This document shows, piece by piece, positions 8,194 through 17,148 of a stretch of DNA of 64,000 nt. The translations under genes and the position numbers were made by a program. The notes beneath the pieces are model-generated. The model saw only the letters and a program-made list of their open reading frames with translations, did not search any database and was not told where the DNA came from. Every line of letters begins with the position of its first letter. Position 1 is the first letter of the stretch. Origin of the DNA: Pseudokordiimonas caeni (GTDB lineage: Bacteria > Pseudomonadota > Alphaproteobacteria > Sphingomonadales > Kordiimonadaceae); assembly GCF_026719705.1 (NCBI RefSeq), contig NZ_JAPPRR010000002.1, forward strand, positions 311,091 to 375,090, in the 5' to 3' direction.

Positions 8194-10181
8194 GCCGTCC
8201 GCCGCCGGGCGAGGGCATAGAAGAAGCACGCGGCCAGAAGGGCAAGGAACGCAGCATAGGCATGAAGGCCAAGACCCGCCGCCGTTTGCGGCCCGAAGAA
8301 TTGTTTCGCACTGGTGCCTTCGGGCAAGTTGCCTTCAGCGACCTGACGGTCCAGCCCCTCATTTTCCGGCCGGCTGATCTTTTCTTCGACCGCCACGAAG
8401 CTCGTGTAGGGGGTGAGAAGCCGGTGTTCGAGCGCGATATCGACAATCGCCTGCCGGTTGGCATCAATGTCGCGCCGGATGGCGGCATCGTCCATCAGCC
8501 CTTCGACCTTGCGCCGCGCCCAGAGGCTCGCAATACCCTTGCCCTTCTCCGCACTTGCCGGATCAAGGCTTGTCTGCCACGGCCGCCCGGTGCCGTCCGT
8601 GCCCTTCAGGACAAGCGGCCCGCTGCCGCCGGCTTTCAGGGCGAAAACAACAGGCCGCGTGCCATAAAGATCGGGCAGTGCCGTCGGCGCCATGTCGACA
8701 CCCTGAGCATCAAGCGCGAGGCCGGTGAGTGACGGCCGCGCCATATCGGCATAGAGCGCCTTCATGGCTTCTGCCGCCTTCGTCAGGTCATCGATCTGGA
8801 TATGGATGCCCCGGCCCATTTCAGCGGCCTTGCGCATGAACCAACCGTTGGGGGCGGGGCCAACACCGACCGTGAAGAGGCGGGCCTTTCCGGCCCCCGC
8901 CTTCACCTGCGCAAACAGGGCGGCTTCATCGCCAACCGCCCCATCGGTGAGGAAAAGGATCTGGCGCAGGGTCTCGCCCTCGCCGGTCTGGTTCAGGGCC
9001 GCGGCGAGCGCTGGTGCCATCTCGGTACCGCCATCGGCAGCGAGCCCCATGACCCATTCCTTCGCCTTGTGGAGCGTTTCGGGGGTGGCCGTGCGCAGGG
9101 AACCGAACAGTGGATGAAGCGCGCTTTCAAACGCGATGATATCGAACCGGTCCTCCGGCGCCATCAGGTCGAGCCCCGACAGGAGCGCTACCTTTGCTTC
9201 CATGATCGAACGCCCGCTCATCGAGCCCGAGATATCGATCACGAAGGTCACATCGCGCGGCGGTACGGCACGCGGGGCATCGCCGCGCGGCGGCAGCACA
9301 AGGCCCAGAAGATAGCTTTCCTCTTCCTTCGTTTCGCGGAACAGCATGGCCGCCGGCATTTCGCCCGCCCGGTACCGCCAGTTGAGGATCAGGTCGCGGT
9401 TCGCGGGTTCGGTTCCCGCCGCCAGCTCGGCCTTCAATGTTTTGCCCTCGCCGGTGATATCGAGCTTGTGCGACGGGCTCTCGATCGCGTCGATGGCATG
9501 GGAAGCTCCGAAGCTCGCGTGGAAGCTTGTGGGGTTCGCCTTGCCGTCTGCCGAATAGAAAACCTCGCCTTCAAAAAAACGGTCTGCTACGCGCGGGGTG
9601 GCTTTCACTTCCGAATGGTAACGCGGGGTGATGGCTTGCGGCAGTCGCCAGCGGAAGGTATCGCCTTCCATGCCCGCCATCGACTGCAGGCCGATTTCAA
9701 CCGTCACGTCACCATGTGGCGGGATGTTGCCGACGAGCGTTGCAAAAATGTTCGGCCGGTATTCGCGCAGGAGCGCGGCTTTCTTGCCGGCGCGAACGGC
9801 CTCGTTATAGGTGCGCTGGGCTTCTTCCTTCTCCTTGATGGTCCCGACGATGCGCCGGTCACCGACCGTCAGCACCATCGTATCGACCGCTGCATTATCG
9901 GGTAGCGGAAAGCGAAAAAGCCCCTCGCTCCAGAAATCGCTGTCGTTACGGAAGGTTTGCTTCACGGTCAGTCGTACAATAGGTCCGGAGATCTCGGCGC
10001 CGATATCGCTTGAAACCATCAATGCGGGGCGGGTGACCTCCGGCTTGCCTTCGGGCTCCATCGCGCGGATTTCCATCCCGGCGTTCGGGACCGTGCCGGT
10101 GGAGGCCTGACCGGGCGAGAGGCCGGCCGCGATGGAGAGAAAGAAGATACAAAGGAAACGCACGACTGGGCCGGTTTGCAT
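8190..10181 (-). CDS. marine proteobacterial sortase target protein (VIT and vWA domains)
   Basis: A 663-residue exported protein resembling the dedicated partner of class GN sortase and eukaryotic inter-alpha-trypsin inhibitor heavy chains. The N-terminus is a signal peptide (VRFLCIFFLSIAAGLSPGQAS), followed by a VIT domain (about 40-170) and a von Willebrand A domain (about 305-480) with the metal-site motif DISGSMSGRS. The C-terminal tail has the sorting-signal layout: FGPQTAAG, a hydrophobic helix of about 20 residues, and RRR. The motif GPQTA departs from the usual LPQTA-like form. The start ATG has a perfect AGGAGG. Its stop overlaps the sortase start (ATGA). It probably functions as a surface-exposed adhesion or protein-binding factor; this is inferred from domains. 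Confidence 0.92.
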   Translation of the reverse strand: MQTGPVVRFLCIFFLSIAAGLSPGQASTGTVPNAGMEIRAMEPEGKPEVTRPALMVSSDIGAEISGPIVRLTVKQTFRNDSDFWSEGLFRFPLPDNAAVDTMVLTVGDRRIVGTIKEKEEAQRTYNEAVRAGKKAALLREYRPNIFATLVGNIPPHGDVTVEIGLQSMAGMEGDTFRWRLPQAITPRYHSEVKATPRVADRFFEGEVFYSADGKANPTSFHASFGASHAIDAIESPSHKLDITGEGKTLKAELAAGTEPANRDLILNWRYRAGEMPAAMLFRETKEEESYLLGLVLPPRGDAPRAVPPRDVTFVIDISGSMSGRSIMEAKVALLSGLDLMAPEDRFDIIAFESALHPLFGSLRTATPETLHKAKEWVMGLAADGGTEMAPALAAALNQTGEGETLRQILFLTDGAVGDEAALFAQVKAGAGKARLFTVGVGPAPNGWFMRKAAEMGRGIHIQIDDLTKAAEAMKALYADMARPSLTGLALDAQGVDMAPTALPDLYGTRPVVFALKAGGSGPLVLKGTDGTGRPWQTSLDPASAEKGKGIASLWARRKVEGLMDDAAIRRDIDANRQAIVDIALEHRLLTPYTSFVAVEEKISRPENEGLDRQVAEGNLPEGTSAKQFFGPQTAAGLGLHAYAAFLALLAACFFYALARRRTA

Positions 10182-10364
10182 GGCCGCCTCCTATGGCTGA
10201 GGGGTGGGTGAGGCAGGCATCATCAAGGGCACTTGTGCCGGGCGCAGGGCGGGCTGATGGCAAGCGCGTGATCAATTGCGGCAGGCCAAGGGCACGGCAC
10301 ACCGGGCCTGAAGCTTTGACGACCGCCAAAGCCGGCGTTAAGAGAGACCGAACGGAGTGACCTG

Positions 10365-11660
10365 ATGACCCATACCTTCCCTGCCCCACCCCGCCTGACG
10401 CGCCCGAAACTGAAGCGCGCCTTCCTGCATATCGGCACGACGAAGACGGGGACGAGCAGCATCCAGCAGCGGCTTTTCCGCAACCGCGACAATCTCCGGG
10501 GCGCCGGCATCCTTTATCCGGCCAACGAAGCGAACCATGTTTTCTTCGCGTCGGCTTTCCGGCTGGACCCGACCGAGATTTCGAACAATCTGCGCGAGGG
10601 GCTGGGGCAGCCGACCCTGCTGGCCCGCCATATCGAGCGCGAGTTTGAAAAACTGACGGCGGAAATAGACGCCTTCACCGGTGACACGTTTGTCATTTCG
10701 AGCGAGTTTCTGAGCGACACCCCGCCCGAGGGCTGCATGGCCATGGCCGCATGGCTGAAGGCGGTGGCGGAAGAGGTGACCATCGTCTGCTATATCCGCC
10801 ATCCGGTATTCCATGCCATCTCGTCGGCGCAGCAGGTGATCCGCGCCGGCCTGCGGACACTGGAGCAGACCGAACAGGAGCTTTATTTCTACAGCCCCTC
10901 GAATTCCCTGCCCCGCTTCATCGACGCCTTCGGGCGGCCACACATGCTTGTCCGCCCGTTCGAGCGGGAGGCCCTGAAGGACGGCGATGTGGTTACCGAT
11001 TTCCTAGGGGTCGTCGGCGAAGAGGCCGCTATCCTGACCAATGACGCACCGGCGGAGGCGAACCCGGCCATGAGCCTTGAGGCCGCGCTCATCGCTGATG
11101 CGCTGATGCAGAAGGAAGCTTACAGGCAGGATGGGGACTGGAACCCGAACCGCGCGCGCTCGCACGGCTTCAACCATATCCCCGGCACACCCTTTTCGTT
11201 CAGCAAGGCGGCCTACAAGCGCCTGACCCAGCAGGCGGCGCCCGATGTGCGCTATCTGAAAAAGGTGTTCGGGGTTACCTACCGCAAACTGCCGCCGAAA
11301 AGCATCAAGGACCCGAAGCCTGCATGGGGACCCGAAACCATCGAAGGGCTCGCCGAGCATATCAACAAGCTGGCGCTTGAGAGCCAGCACGCCCGGGCCA
11401 AGGTTTTCTTCCTGAACGCACGGGAAGCCATGCGGAACGGCAACCGGCAGAAGGCATTGTTCGGCGTTCAGCGCGCCCTGGTGCTGAAACCTGAATTCCC
11501 GCAAGCCGCGATGCTGCTGTGCCGTCTGCTGCGGGCGCAGGGCCGGCTTGACGAAGCGATCACGCAGGCCAGGCGCCAGATCGAACTGCGCCCCGATTTC
11601 GAGCCGATGCGGGTCTTGCTCGCCCGGCTTGAAGCCAACGAAGACGAAGACGCCGGCTGA
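10365..11660 (+). CDS. sulfotransferase-like P-loop protein with C-terminal TPR repeats
   Basis: A 431-residue cytoplasmic protein. Residues 18-40 hold a PAPS-binding P-loop (FLHIGTTKTGTSSIQQRLF) of the sulfotransferase fold; a second conserved patch, VICYIRHPVFHAISSAQQ (about 143-160), corresponds to the 3'-phosphate-binding arginine/serine region. The last 90 residues form TPR-like helices (GNRQKALFGVQRALVLKPEF and GRLDEAITQARRQIELRPDF). Sulfotransferases move sulfate from PAPS to sugars, lipids or proteins; TPRs would bind a partner or substrate. The ATG has CGGAG 8 bases upstream. It is convergent with rlmN, only 4 bases apart. The acceptor is unknown and no sulfate-activation gene lies nearby. 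Confidence 0.82.
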   Translation: MTHTFPAPPRLTRPKLKRAFLHIGTTKTGTSSIQQRLFRNRDNLRGAGILYPANEANHVFFASAFRLDPTEISNNLREGLGQPTLLARHIEREFEKLTAEIDAFTGDTFVISSEFLSDTPPEGCMAMAAWLKAVAEEVTIVCYIRHPVFHAISSAQQVIRAGLRTLEQTEQELYFYSPSNSLPRFIDAFGRPHMLVRPFEREALKDGDVVTDFLGVVGEEAAILTNDAPAEANPAMSLEAALIADALMQKEAYRQDGDWNPNRARSHGFNHIPGTPFSFSKAAYKRLTQQAAPDVRYLKKVFGVTYRKLPPKSIKDPKPAWGPETIEGLAEHINKLALESQHARAKVFFLNAREAMRNGNRQKALFGVQRALVLKPEFPQAAMLLCRLLRAQGRLDEAITQARRQIELRPDFEPMRVLLARLEANEDEDAG

Positions 11661-11672
11661 CCGATCAGCCGG
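11653..11672. other. hairpin containing the stop codons of two convergent genes
   Basis: CCGGCTGA, loop CCGA, then TCAGCCGG: a perfect 8-bp stem. The TGA of the sulfotransferase gene and the TGA of rlmN (reading TCA here) sit opposite each other in the stem. No T-tract follows on either strand, so it is not a classical intrinsic terminator, but it could stabilise both 3' ends. Confidence 0.6.
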
Positions 11673-12894
11673 TGACCCAGCCAAGCGCGCTGTCGGAAGC
11701 TTCCATATGGGGCACGCCGGCAGCAGCGGCTGCCGCCTCACGGTCGCGTTCAGCGCGTGACTTTTTCTCGGACGCTGATTTCAGCTGGCCGCATGCCGCC
11801 ATGATGTCGCGCCCGCGCGGGGTGCGGATCGGCGCCGAGATACCGCCTTCATAAACGATATCCGAGAAACGCTGGATCTGCGCCCACTCGCTGCATTCAT
11901 AATTGCTGCCCGGCCACGGATTGAACGGGATGAGGTTCACCTTGGCCGGCAGCTTGTATTTGCGGATGAGGCGCACGAGTTCTTTCGCGTCCGCGTCACT
12001 GTCGTTGATGCCTTTCAGCATCGTATATTCGAACGTGATGCGACGGGCATTGTGCGCGCCCGGATAATTGGCGCAGGCCGTGAGCACCTGCTCCAGATTA
12101 TATTTCTTGTTGATCGGCATGATTTCCGAGCGCACATCATCACGCACGGCATGGAGGCTGACCGCAAGGTTCACACCGATTTCCTGCCCCGCGCGTTCCA
12201 TGTGCGGTACGACACCGGACGTTGAAAGCGTGATCCGGCGGCGGGAAAGCTGGATGCCTTCCTCGTCCATCACGATCTCCAAGGCCTTCTTCACGTTATC
12301 AAAGTTATAAAGCGGCTCGCCCATGCCCATCATCACGATGTTGGTGACCCGACGGCCTTCGGTGGGGTTTTCCCACTCGCCAAGGTCATCGCGAGCGACC
12401 ATCAGCTGGGCGACAATTTCAGCCGCCGTCAGATTGCGCACCAGCTTCATCGTGCCGGTGTGGCAGAATTTGCAATTGAGCGTGCAGCCGACCTGGCTGG
12501 AAACGCACAGCGTGCCGCGGTCTTCCTCGGGGATATAAACCGTCTCGGCCTCGTTGCCGTCAGCGAAGCGGATCAGATATTTGCGGGTGCCGTCGTTCGA
12601 ATATTGGGCTTCCACCACTTGCGGCCGGTCGATCACGAAATGGTCCGCCATCAGGGCGCGCACGTCTTTCGACACGTTGGTCATGGCCTCGAACGAGGTG
12701 ACCCCGCGATGATACAGCCAGTGCCACACCTGGGTGGTGCGCATCTTGATCTGCTTTTCGGGCACGCCGATTTCAGCAAGCGCCGCCTTCAGGTCCTCGC
12801 GGTCGAAACCGAGGATATTGCGCTTGCCTTCCTTGAGGGCGGGATCGGTACGGTCGGCCACAATGGGCTCGACCCCGGACGGGATCTGCATCAT
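11665..12894 (-). CDS. rlmN: 23S rRNA A2503 / tRNA A37 C2-methyltransferase
   Basis: A 409-residue radical SAM enzyme that methylates C2 of A2503 in 23S rRNA and A37 in some tRNAs. The iron-sulfur ligands form [11 protein letters not shown] (CX3CX2C). The family also uses two catalytic cysteines; one is in the C-terminal SNYECSEW. The segment [13 protein letters not shown] and the [20 protein letters not shown] stretch are also typical. The frame stays open further upstream, but I chose the ATG pair at 12894/12891 because AGGAGAG lies 7-8 bases before it. It ends 4 bases from the convergent sulfotransferase gene, within the shared hairpin. Confidence 0.96.
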   Translation of the reverse strand: MMQIPSGVEPIVADRTDPALKEGKRNILGFDREDLKAALAEIGVPEKQIKMRTTQVWHWLYHRGVTSFEAMTNVSKDVRALMADHFVIDRPQVVEAQYSNDGTRKYLIRFADGNEAETVYIPEEDRGTLCVSSQVGCTLNCKFCHTGTMKLVRNLTAAEIVAQLMVARDDLGEWENPTEGRRVTNIVMMGMGEPLYNFDNVKKALEIVMDEEGIQLSRRRITLSTSGVVPHMERAGQEIGVNLAVSLHAVRDDVRSEIMPINKKYNLEQVLTACANYPGAHNARRITFEYTMLKGINDSDADAKELVRLIRKYKLPAKVNLIPFNPWPGSNYECSEWAQIQRFSDIVYEGGISAPIRTPRGRDIMAACGQLKSASEKKSRAERDREAAAAAAGVPHMEASDSALGWVTG

Positions 12895-12997
12895 CTTCTC
12901 TCTCCTGCCTTTCAGACACGGGAGGTCTTCCAGGACGCTTCGGGCACAGGGGCGTTCCACCCCCGTGCGGGTTTCAAGGTGCGGGCGGCTTATACGC

Positions 12998-14194
12998 TCA
13001 GTTCACGCTGCTGTCCAGTGCGAGCGTCGGTGCAGGCTTCGGCCGAGGCGCTTCCCCAAACACCCCGAAGAGCGGCCGGATGAGCGGGAACGGGCGGATC
13101 AGATAGTGATAACCGAGCCCGCAGCCGAGCGTGGTGAGGGTCACAAGCGCAATGAACTCGGCAGGTGCCGAGAGGCCGAAGCCCGACAGCCACACGGCGG
13201 CAATCACGATGATTGTCTGGTGCAGGATATAATAGGGGAAGACCGCGCGGGTGAAGTAGCCGAGCATCGGGTGCGGGCGGTTGAGATGCGCCTGCGCGAA
13301 GCCCAGAAGGCTGAGGATGGCGGCCCACGCGTAAAGGACCCGGACGGCGTGCGCAACGGCGATCGCCACATCATGCCCCGGCATCAACGCGTCCCAGTTC
13401 ACCCAAACGGGCGTGAGTATGGCCCCAAGTGCGACGGCCACACAAAGACACGCGCGCCACGACCGCGCCAGTACCCGCCAGAAGGCATCGCTTTTGGCAA
13501 CCAGAATGCCAAAGGCGAAGATGGTGAAATAGTTGGCGTGGGCATTCCAGTCATCGACAAGCGCGTGGGTTGTCGGGAACCATTCATCGAGCGTGAAACG
13601 ATAGAGGATGAAGGGCAGCAAGGGGACCAGGAGTATCCCGCCCCGGCCCATCAGCGCTTCGAAACTCCCGCCTTCCAGCTTTGCGGCAATCTGGCGAAGC
13701 ACTGGCATCAGGGCAATCGCGACCAGCGAATAGACGAGCAGATAGACCACATACCAGAGATGGTTCCATGTCGGCACGATGATGCTGAAGCTGCTGTCCG
13801 CTGCCAGATAACGTACCCAGAAATCGAGATAGCCGGGCGTGATCTCGCCCTTCGTCAGCAGCTCGAAATAGGATTGCGGCGTTACGATCACCGCCATCCC
13901 GAAGGCGACAGGCACGAACAGGCGCAGGAAGCGTTTGCGGGCAAACGCGCCCGCCGGTGCCTTGTCGGCAGCAAAGCGGAAGGCGACACCCGAGATGAAG
14001 AAGAGCAGCGAAAGGCGCCACGGGTTCAAAAGCATCATGGCAGGTTCAGCCCAGTGGCCGGCATGCGGGCTTTTGACGTGCCAGTCCCACGTCACATAAT
14101 ACATGCCGATATGATAGAAGATCAGCAAGCCGAAGGCGATGACGCGCAGCCAGTCAAGATCATAGCGGCGCGCGGGGTTGGTGATGGCTGTCAT
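12998..14194 (-). CDS. acyltransferase 3 family membrane protein
   Basis: A 398-residue polytopic membrane protein with about ten transmembrane segments. The N-terminal [20 protein letters not shown], with its Arg/Asp pair and the catalytic-type His at the membrane edge, and the following [15 protein letters not shown] are hallmarks of acyltransferase family 3 (OpgC/OafB-like). These enzymes add acyl groups to periplasmic or surface glycans, or to osmoregulated glucans; the substrate here is unknown. The gene is divergent from a membrane-bound LytTR regulator, and three phased direct repeats lie between the two starts, suggesting that the regulator controls it. Confidence 0.88.
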   Translation of the reverse strand: MTAITNPARRYDLDWLRVIAFGLLIFYHIGMYYVTWDWHVKSPHAGHWAEPAMMLLNPWRLSLLFFISGVAFRFAADKAPAGAFARKRFLRLFVPVAFGMAVIVTPQSYFELLTKGEITPGYLDFWVRYLAADSSFSIIVPTWNHLWYVVYLLVYSLVAIALMPVLRQIAAKLEGGSFEALMGRGGILLVPLLPFILYRFTLDEWFPTTHALVDDWNAHANYFTIFAFGILVAKSDAFWRVLARSWRACLCVAVALGAILTPVWVNWDALMPGHDVAIAVAHAVRVLYAWAAILSLLGFAQAHLNRPHPMLGYFTRAVFPYYILHQTIIVIAAVWLSGFGLSAPAEFIALVTLTTLGCGLGYHYLIRPFPLIRPLFGVFGEAPRPKPAPTLALDSSVN

Positions 14195-14279
14195 GGCTCG
14201 GAGCTCCTTGTTTGTTGTGCCGAGCCTGCCTTCGATGCCTCATCGCCGCCACTGTCCGGGGGTGAACGTCACAGCCGCC

Positions 14280-14344
14280 GGGACAAGCGGTAATGCCGAT
14301 GATTACCCTAGGGACAAACGGTATCGCCTTCGGGACAAGCGGTA
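14280..14344 (+). promoter_or_regulatory. three phased direct repeats, candidate LytTR operator
   Basis: GGGACAAGCGGTA (14280-14292), GGGACAAACGGTA (14311-14323) and GGGACAAGCGGTA (14332-14344) lie in the same orientation. They start 31 and 21 bases apart, close to three and two helical turns, so all three sit on one face of the DNA. LytTR domains are known to bind direct repeats whose starts are about 21 bases apart. A short inverted repeat, GGTAAT (14289-14294) with ATTACC (14302-14307), overlaps the first spacer. The block is 86 bases from the acyltransferase start and 57 from the regulator start. That the encoded LytTR protein binds here is inference. Confidence 0.65.
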
Positions 14345-14401
14345 GGACACCCGCCCCATAAGGCTTTGCGGGGCGTACGGGGCGGCGCTAGACTGCTTTC
14401 C

Positions 14402-15229
14402 ATGATGAAACATCTGGCAAAGGGCTATCTGGATCACTTCCGTCGGCACAAGGGCTTTGTGCTCGCCGTGATCGCTATTACCGGCGTTTTTCTGGTGGTG
14501 AATGCGAACACGATGGTGAGCGACTATGAAAGCGTCGGCCAATCCATCGACTGGCGCAAACCGGTGCTTTACGAATTCACCAGTGCGCTTGCCATCCTGA
14601 TCATGCTGCCCGGCATCATCGCGACGGGAGAGCGCTGGCCGCCGCGTGGGGGCACATGGTGGCGCCACCTGCCCGTCTATCTTGCCAGCACCATCGTCTT
14701 TTCCGCCGGGCATATCACCCTAATGGTGCTGATGCGGATGGCGGCGTTTCCGCTGTTGTTCGATGGCGACTATGATTTCTTCTACCGGGGACTTGGGGCA
14801 GTCCCTTATGAATTCTGGAAGGATGCCCGCACCTTCGTACTGCTGTTCGGCGGTTTCATCCTGTTTGGCGATGCCCTGAAGGCAGCCGCGAAGCGCAGCG
14901 GCGGCCTGCCGATCGAGCTGAAAAGCGGTGCGACCCGCATCCTTCTTGACCCCGCCGATTTCCTGTTCGCCAAGGGTGCCGCCAACTATGCCGAAATCAC
15001 CAGCGGATCGGGCGAAAGCCTTGCGCGCATCACGCTATCCGAGCTGCAGGAAAAACTGGCCGCCGAGGGCGTGCCCGCAGTGCGTATCCACCGGTCCTAT
15101 ATCGTCAACCGCGCGGCAATCCGCACTATCGACCCCATCGCCGGGGGCGACATGAAGCTGACACTGAAAGACGGCCGCACCCTTCGCGCCAGCCGGCGCT
15201 ACAGGGCCGAGCTTGAAGCTTCTCAGTAG
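14402..15229 (+). CDS. membrane-anchored LytTR family DNA-binding regulator
   Basis: A 275-residue transcription regulator that fuses a membrane domain to a LytTR DNA-binding domain. About four hydrophobic segments fill residues 15-160 (starting at HKGFVLAVIAITGVFLVV). The LytTR domain occupies about 175-275, with DPADFLFAKGAANYAEI, VRIHRSYIVNR and LKDGRTLRASRRYR, all typical of the fold. There is no receiver domain, so the signal probably enters through the membrane part. The ATG at 14402 (or the next codon) lacks a clear Shine-Dalgarno; a TTG at 14366 is an alternative. It probably autoregulates and controls the divergent acyltransferase gene through the repeats between them. The 3' end overlaps the convergent IalB-family gene by 7 bases. 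Confidence 0.88.
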   Translation: MMKHLAKGYLDHFRRHKGFVLAVIAITGVFLVVNANTMVSDYESVGQSIDWRKPVLYEFTSALAILIMLPGIIATGERWPPRGGTWWRHLPVYLASTIVFSAGHITLMVLMRMAAFPLLFDGDYDFFYRGLGAVPYEFWKDARTFVLLFGGFILFGDALKAAAKRSGGLPIELKSGATRILLDPADFLFAKGAANYAEITSGSGESLARITLSELQEKLAAEGVPAVRIHRSYIVNRAAIRTIDPIAGGDMKLTLKDGRTLRASRRYRAELEASQ

Positions 15230-15747
15230 CCGCAGGCCTTGCTGATTGCCTTGAAAGCGGCGGTAAAGCCCGACAGCGAATAGGTATCGGTGGTTTTGGT
15301 GCCGCGCGACGACATGCCCTCAACCGTGAGGCTGGAGCCTCGCTGCATGGCCGCCACGATCCGGGCGTCATCGGCGGCGTCATAGGCCCAGGCGCCGTTG
15401 CCATCGACAAAAAGCTTGAAGCTCGTTTTGCCGTCGACCGTGAATTTCACATCCTGCCCCGGTTTCAGCGGATAACCGACCACGGCATTCACCTCGCCCT
15501 TCCGTTTCTGGCCGGGCATGTGGGAAATGGTGATGTAGATATCGCCGCGCCGCGCGCCGGATTTGGAAACAGCGCTCTTTTTCGGCACCGAGATCATGTA
15601 GCAGGTCTTGGATTTGCCGCTAACATGCGTCAGCGCGTCCCAGTCGCGATAACTGCCAAGGATGTCGCGCTTTCCCTGGGCCGTGGCCGGCATCGCTGCC
15701 GTGGTCACAAGGGTTGCCAGCATCGCCAGCGCGGACATCATACGCAT
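15223..15747 (-). CDS. invasion-associated locus B (IalB) family exported protein
   Basis: A 174-residue secreted protein with signal peptide MRMMSALAMLATLVTTAAMPATAQ's pattern (positively charged start, hydrophobic core, cleavage after AQ). The mature part matches the IalB domain common in alphaproteobacteria: RDWDALTH..SKTCYMISVPKK, then RRGDIYITISHMPG and KLFVDGNGAWAYDAADDARI. IalB of Bartonella aids erythrocyte invasion, but most family members are in free-living bacteria and have no known role. Cys residues in the mature part could form a disulfide. Of several nearby ATGs, I chose 15747, which has AAGG at 9 bases; 15753 is possible. It is convergent with the LytTR gene. Confidence 0.85.
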   Translation of the reverse strand: MRMMSALAMLATLVTTAAMPATAQGKRDILGSYRDWDALTHVSGKSKTCYMISVPKKSAVSKSGARRGDIYITISHMPGQKRKGEVNAVVGYPLKPGQDVKFTVDGKTSFKLFVDGNGAWAYDAADDARIVAAMQRGSSLTVEGMSSRGTKTTDTYSLSGFTAAFKAISKACGY

Positions 15748-15799
15748 CGTCATTCGCCTTTCTTTGAACTATCCCGGAGGGCTCCCTGCCCCACCCTTA

Positions 15800-16390
15800 T
15801 TACGTCTTTGCGCGGGGGACAAGGGTTCGCCCGACACTAACCTTCACACCATCCTCGCGCACCACCCTGCCACCATGCAAATGGGGGCTGCGTTCCTCGA
15901 CAGCCTGCCCCGCCATCACCGGCCGTTCGGCAAAACCGCCAAGCACGCGGGCGCGGTCATACATCACAATCGCCCCGGCCGTTGCCACATTCAGGCTGAA
16001 GGCCGTCGGGATACGGATCAGCGCGTTGCAACGAGCCACCGTATCGGGGCTCAGGCTCGTGCGTTCACCGCCAAGGATATAGATAGCCTGTGTGGGGTGG
16101 CGGAATTCGGGCAAGGCCACGCTTTCATCGGTCATTTCAATGCCGACAAGCCGGCAGCCCTGCGGCATGGGCACATCATCCAGACTATCGAAGCTGTAGA
16201 AGGGGATCTGCTGCCACGATTTCGATGTATCGGTGAAAGGCACAGTGACGGCCTCGCCCGTGTCGGCACGCACCTTGGGGTTCACCGCAAAGGCGAAGGC
16301 CGCGCCAAAGGCATGGGCCGTGCGGATCAGGTTGCCGATATTGCCTTCCTTCGACGCCCCCTCGATGCCGATACCGAAATAGCCGCGCAT
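15800..16390 (-). CDS. TrmH/SpoU family RNA methyltransferase
   Basis: A 196-residue SPOUT-class (trefoil knot) methyltransferase that transfers a methyl group from SAM, most likely to a ribose 2'-OH in tRNA or rRNA. It shows motif 1 GNIGNLIRTAHAFGAAF with the catalytic Asn/Arg, motif 2 AIYILGGERTSLS, and motif 3 IPTAFSLNVATAGAIVMYD. I chose the start at MRGYFGIGIEG because relatives begin there and GGGGG lies 10 bases upstream; ATGs at 16399 and 16507 are open. It is divergent from yciB. The target nucleotide cannot be assigned from sequence. Confidence 0.9.
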   Translation of the reverse strand: MRGYFGIGIEGASKEGNIGNLIRTAHAFGAAFAFAVNPKVRADTGEAVTVPFTDTSKSWQQIPFYSFDSLDDVPMPQGCRLVGIEMTDESVALPEFRHPTQAIYILGGERTSLSPDTVARCNALIRIPTAFSLNVATAGAIVMYDRARVLGGFAERPVMAGQAVEERSPHLHGGRVVREDGVKVSVGRTLVPRAKT

Positions 16391-16569
16391 CAGCCGCATG
16401 CCCCCCGGGCCAAACGGGTACGGTTGGCGTTGCGTCTGGTCTGGCTCTGGCGCATAAAGGGCATCCCTCGGGCGGTGGTTTCCTTTTTCTAGCCGCAAAG
16501 GGCGCATCGGGGCAAGGCTGCCGGACCGGGCGCAGGTTGAGATGACAGAAGACGAGAGAGACAGTCCGT

Positions 16570-17145
16570 ATGAGCGACGCGAAATCCACCAACCTTTGGC
16601 GCAAGATTCTGACCGACTTCGGGCCGCTTATCCTTTTCTTCGTGGCCTTCAAGTTCGGCGGCATCATGGTGGCGACCGGTGTCTTCATGGCCTCGATGGT
16701 GGTGGCGATCATCGCCTCGAAGCTTCTGGACGGCAAAATCCCGCCGATGCTGTGGGTCACCTTCGCCATCGTCATCGTCATGGGGTCGCTGACGCTTTAC
16801 CTGAATGACGAAACCTTCGTGAAGATGAAGCCTACCATTGTGAACGGCATCTTTGCCGTCATCCTTTTCTTCGGACTCATGACCGGCCGGCCGCTTCTCA
16901 AGACCGTGCTTGCATCGGGCTTTCCTCCGCTCGCCGAGCGCGGCTGGACCCTGATGACCCGCAACTGGGCCTTCTTCTTCGTGGCGATGGCAGCAATCAA
17001 TGAAGCCGTCTGGCGCACGCAGTCCACTGATACGTGGGTGGATTTCAAGACCTTCGGCTTCCTGCCGCTGACCTTCCTGTTCGCGATCAGCCAGGCGCCG
17101 ATCCTGAACAAATATCAGATCCGGGAAGACACTGACGAGGCGTAA
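16570..17145 (+). CDS. yciB: inner membrane septation protein A (YciB/IspZ)
   Basis: A 191-residue integral membrane protein of the YciB family, with about five transmembrane segments. The N-terminal ILTDFGPLILFFVAF, the mid-protein TFVKMKPTIVNGIFAVILF and WAFFFVAMAAINEAVWR are conserved family stretches. YciB is implicated in cell-envelope synthesis and septation and interacts with elongasome and divisome components in enterobacteria. The short hydrophilic C-terminus (NKYQIREDTDEA) is cytoplasmic by prediction. The ATG follows GAGAGAGACAGTCCGT. It is convergent with the Nudix gene, with 3 bases between the stops. Confidence 0.94.
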   Translation: MSDAKSTNLWRKILTDFGPLILFFVAFKFGGIMVATGVFMASMVVAIIASKLLDGKIPPMLWVTFAIVIVMGSLTLYLNDETFVKMKPTIVNGIFAVILFFGLMTGRPLLKTVLASGFPPLAERGWTLMTRNWAFFFVAMAAINEAVWRTQSTDTWVDFKTFGFLPLTFLFAISQAPILNKYQIREDTDEA

Positions 17146-17148
17146 GTC

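Noticed and set aside
12734-14293. 519-codon plus-strand frame opposite the acyltransferase
   Set aside because: Highly charged, His/Arg/Glu-rich translation with no fold; antisense image of a clear membrane protein.
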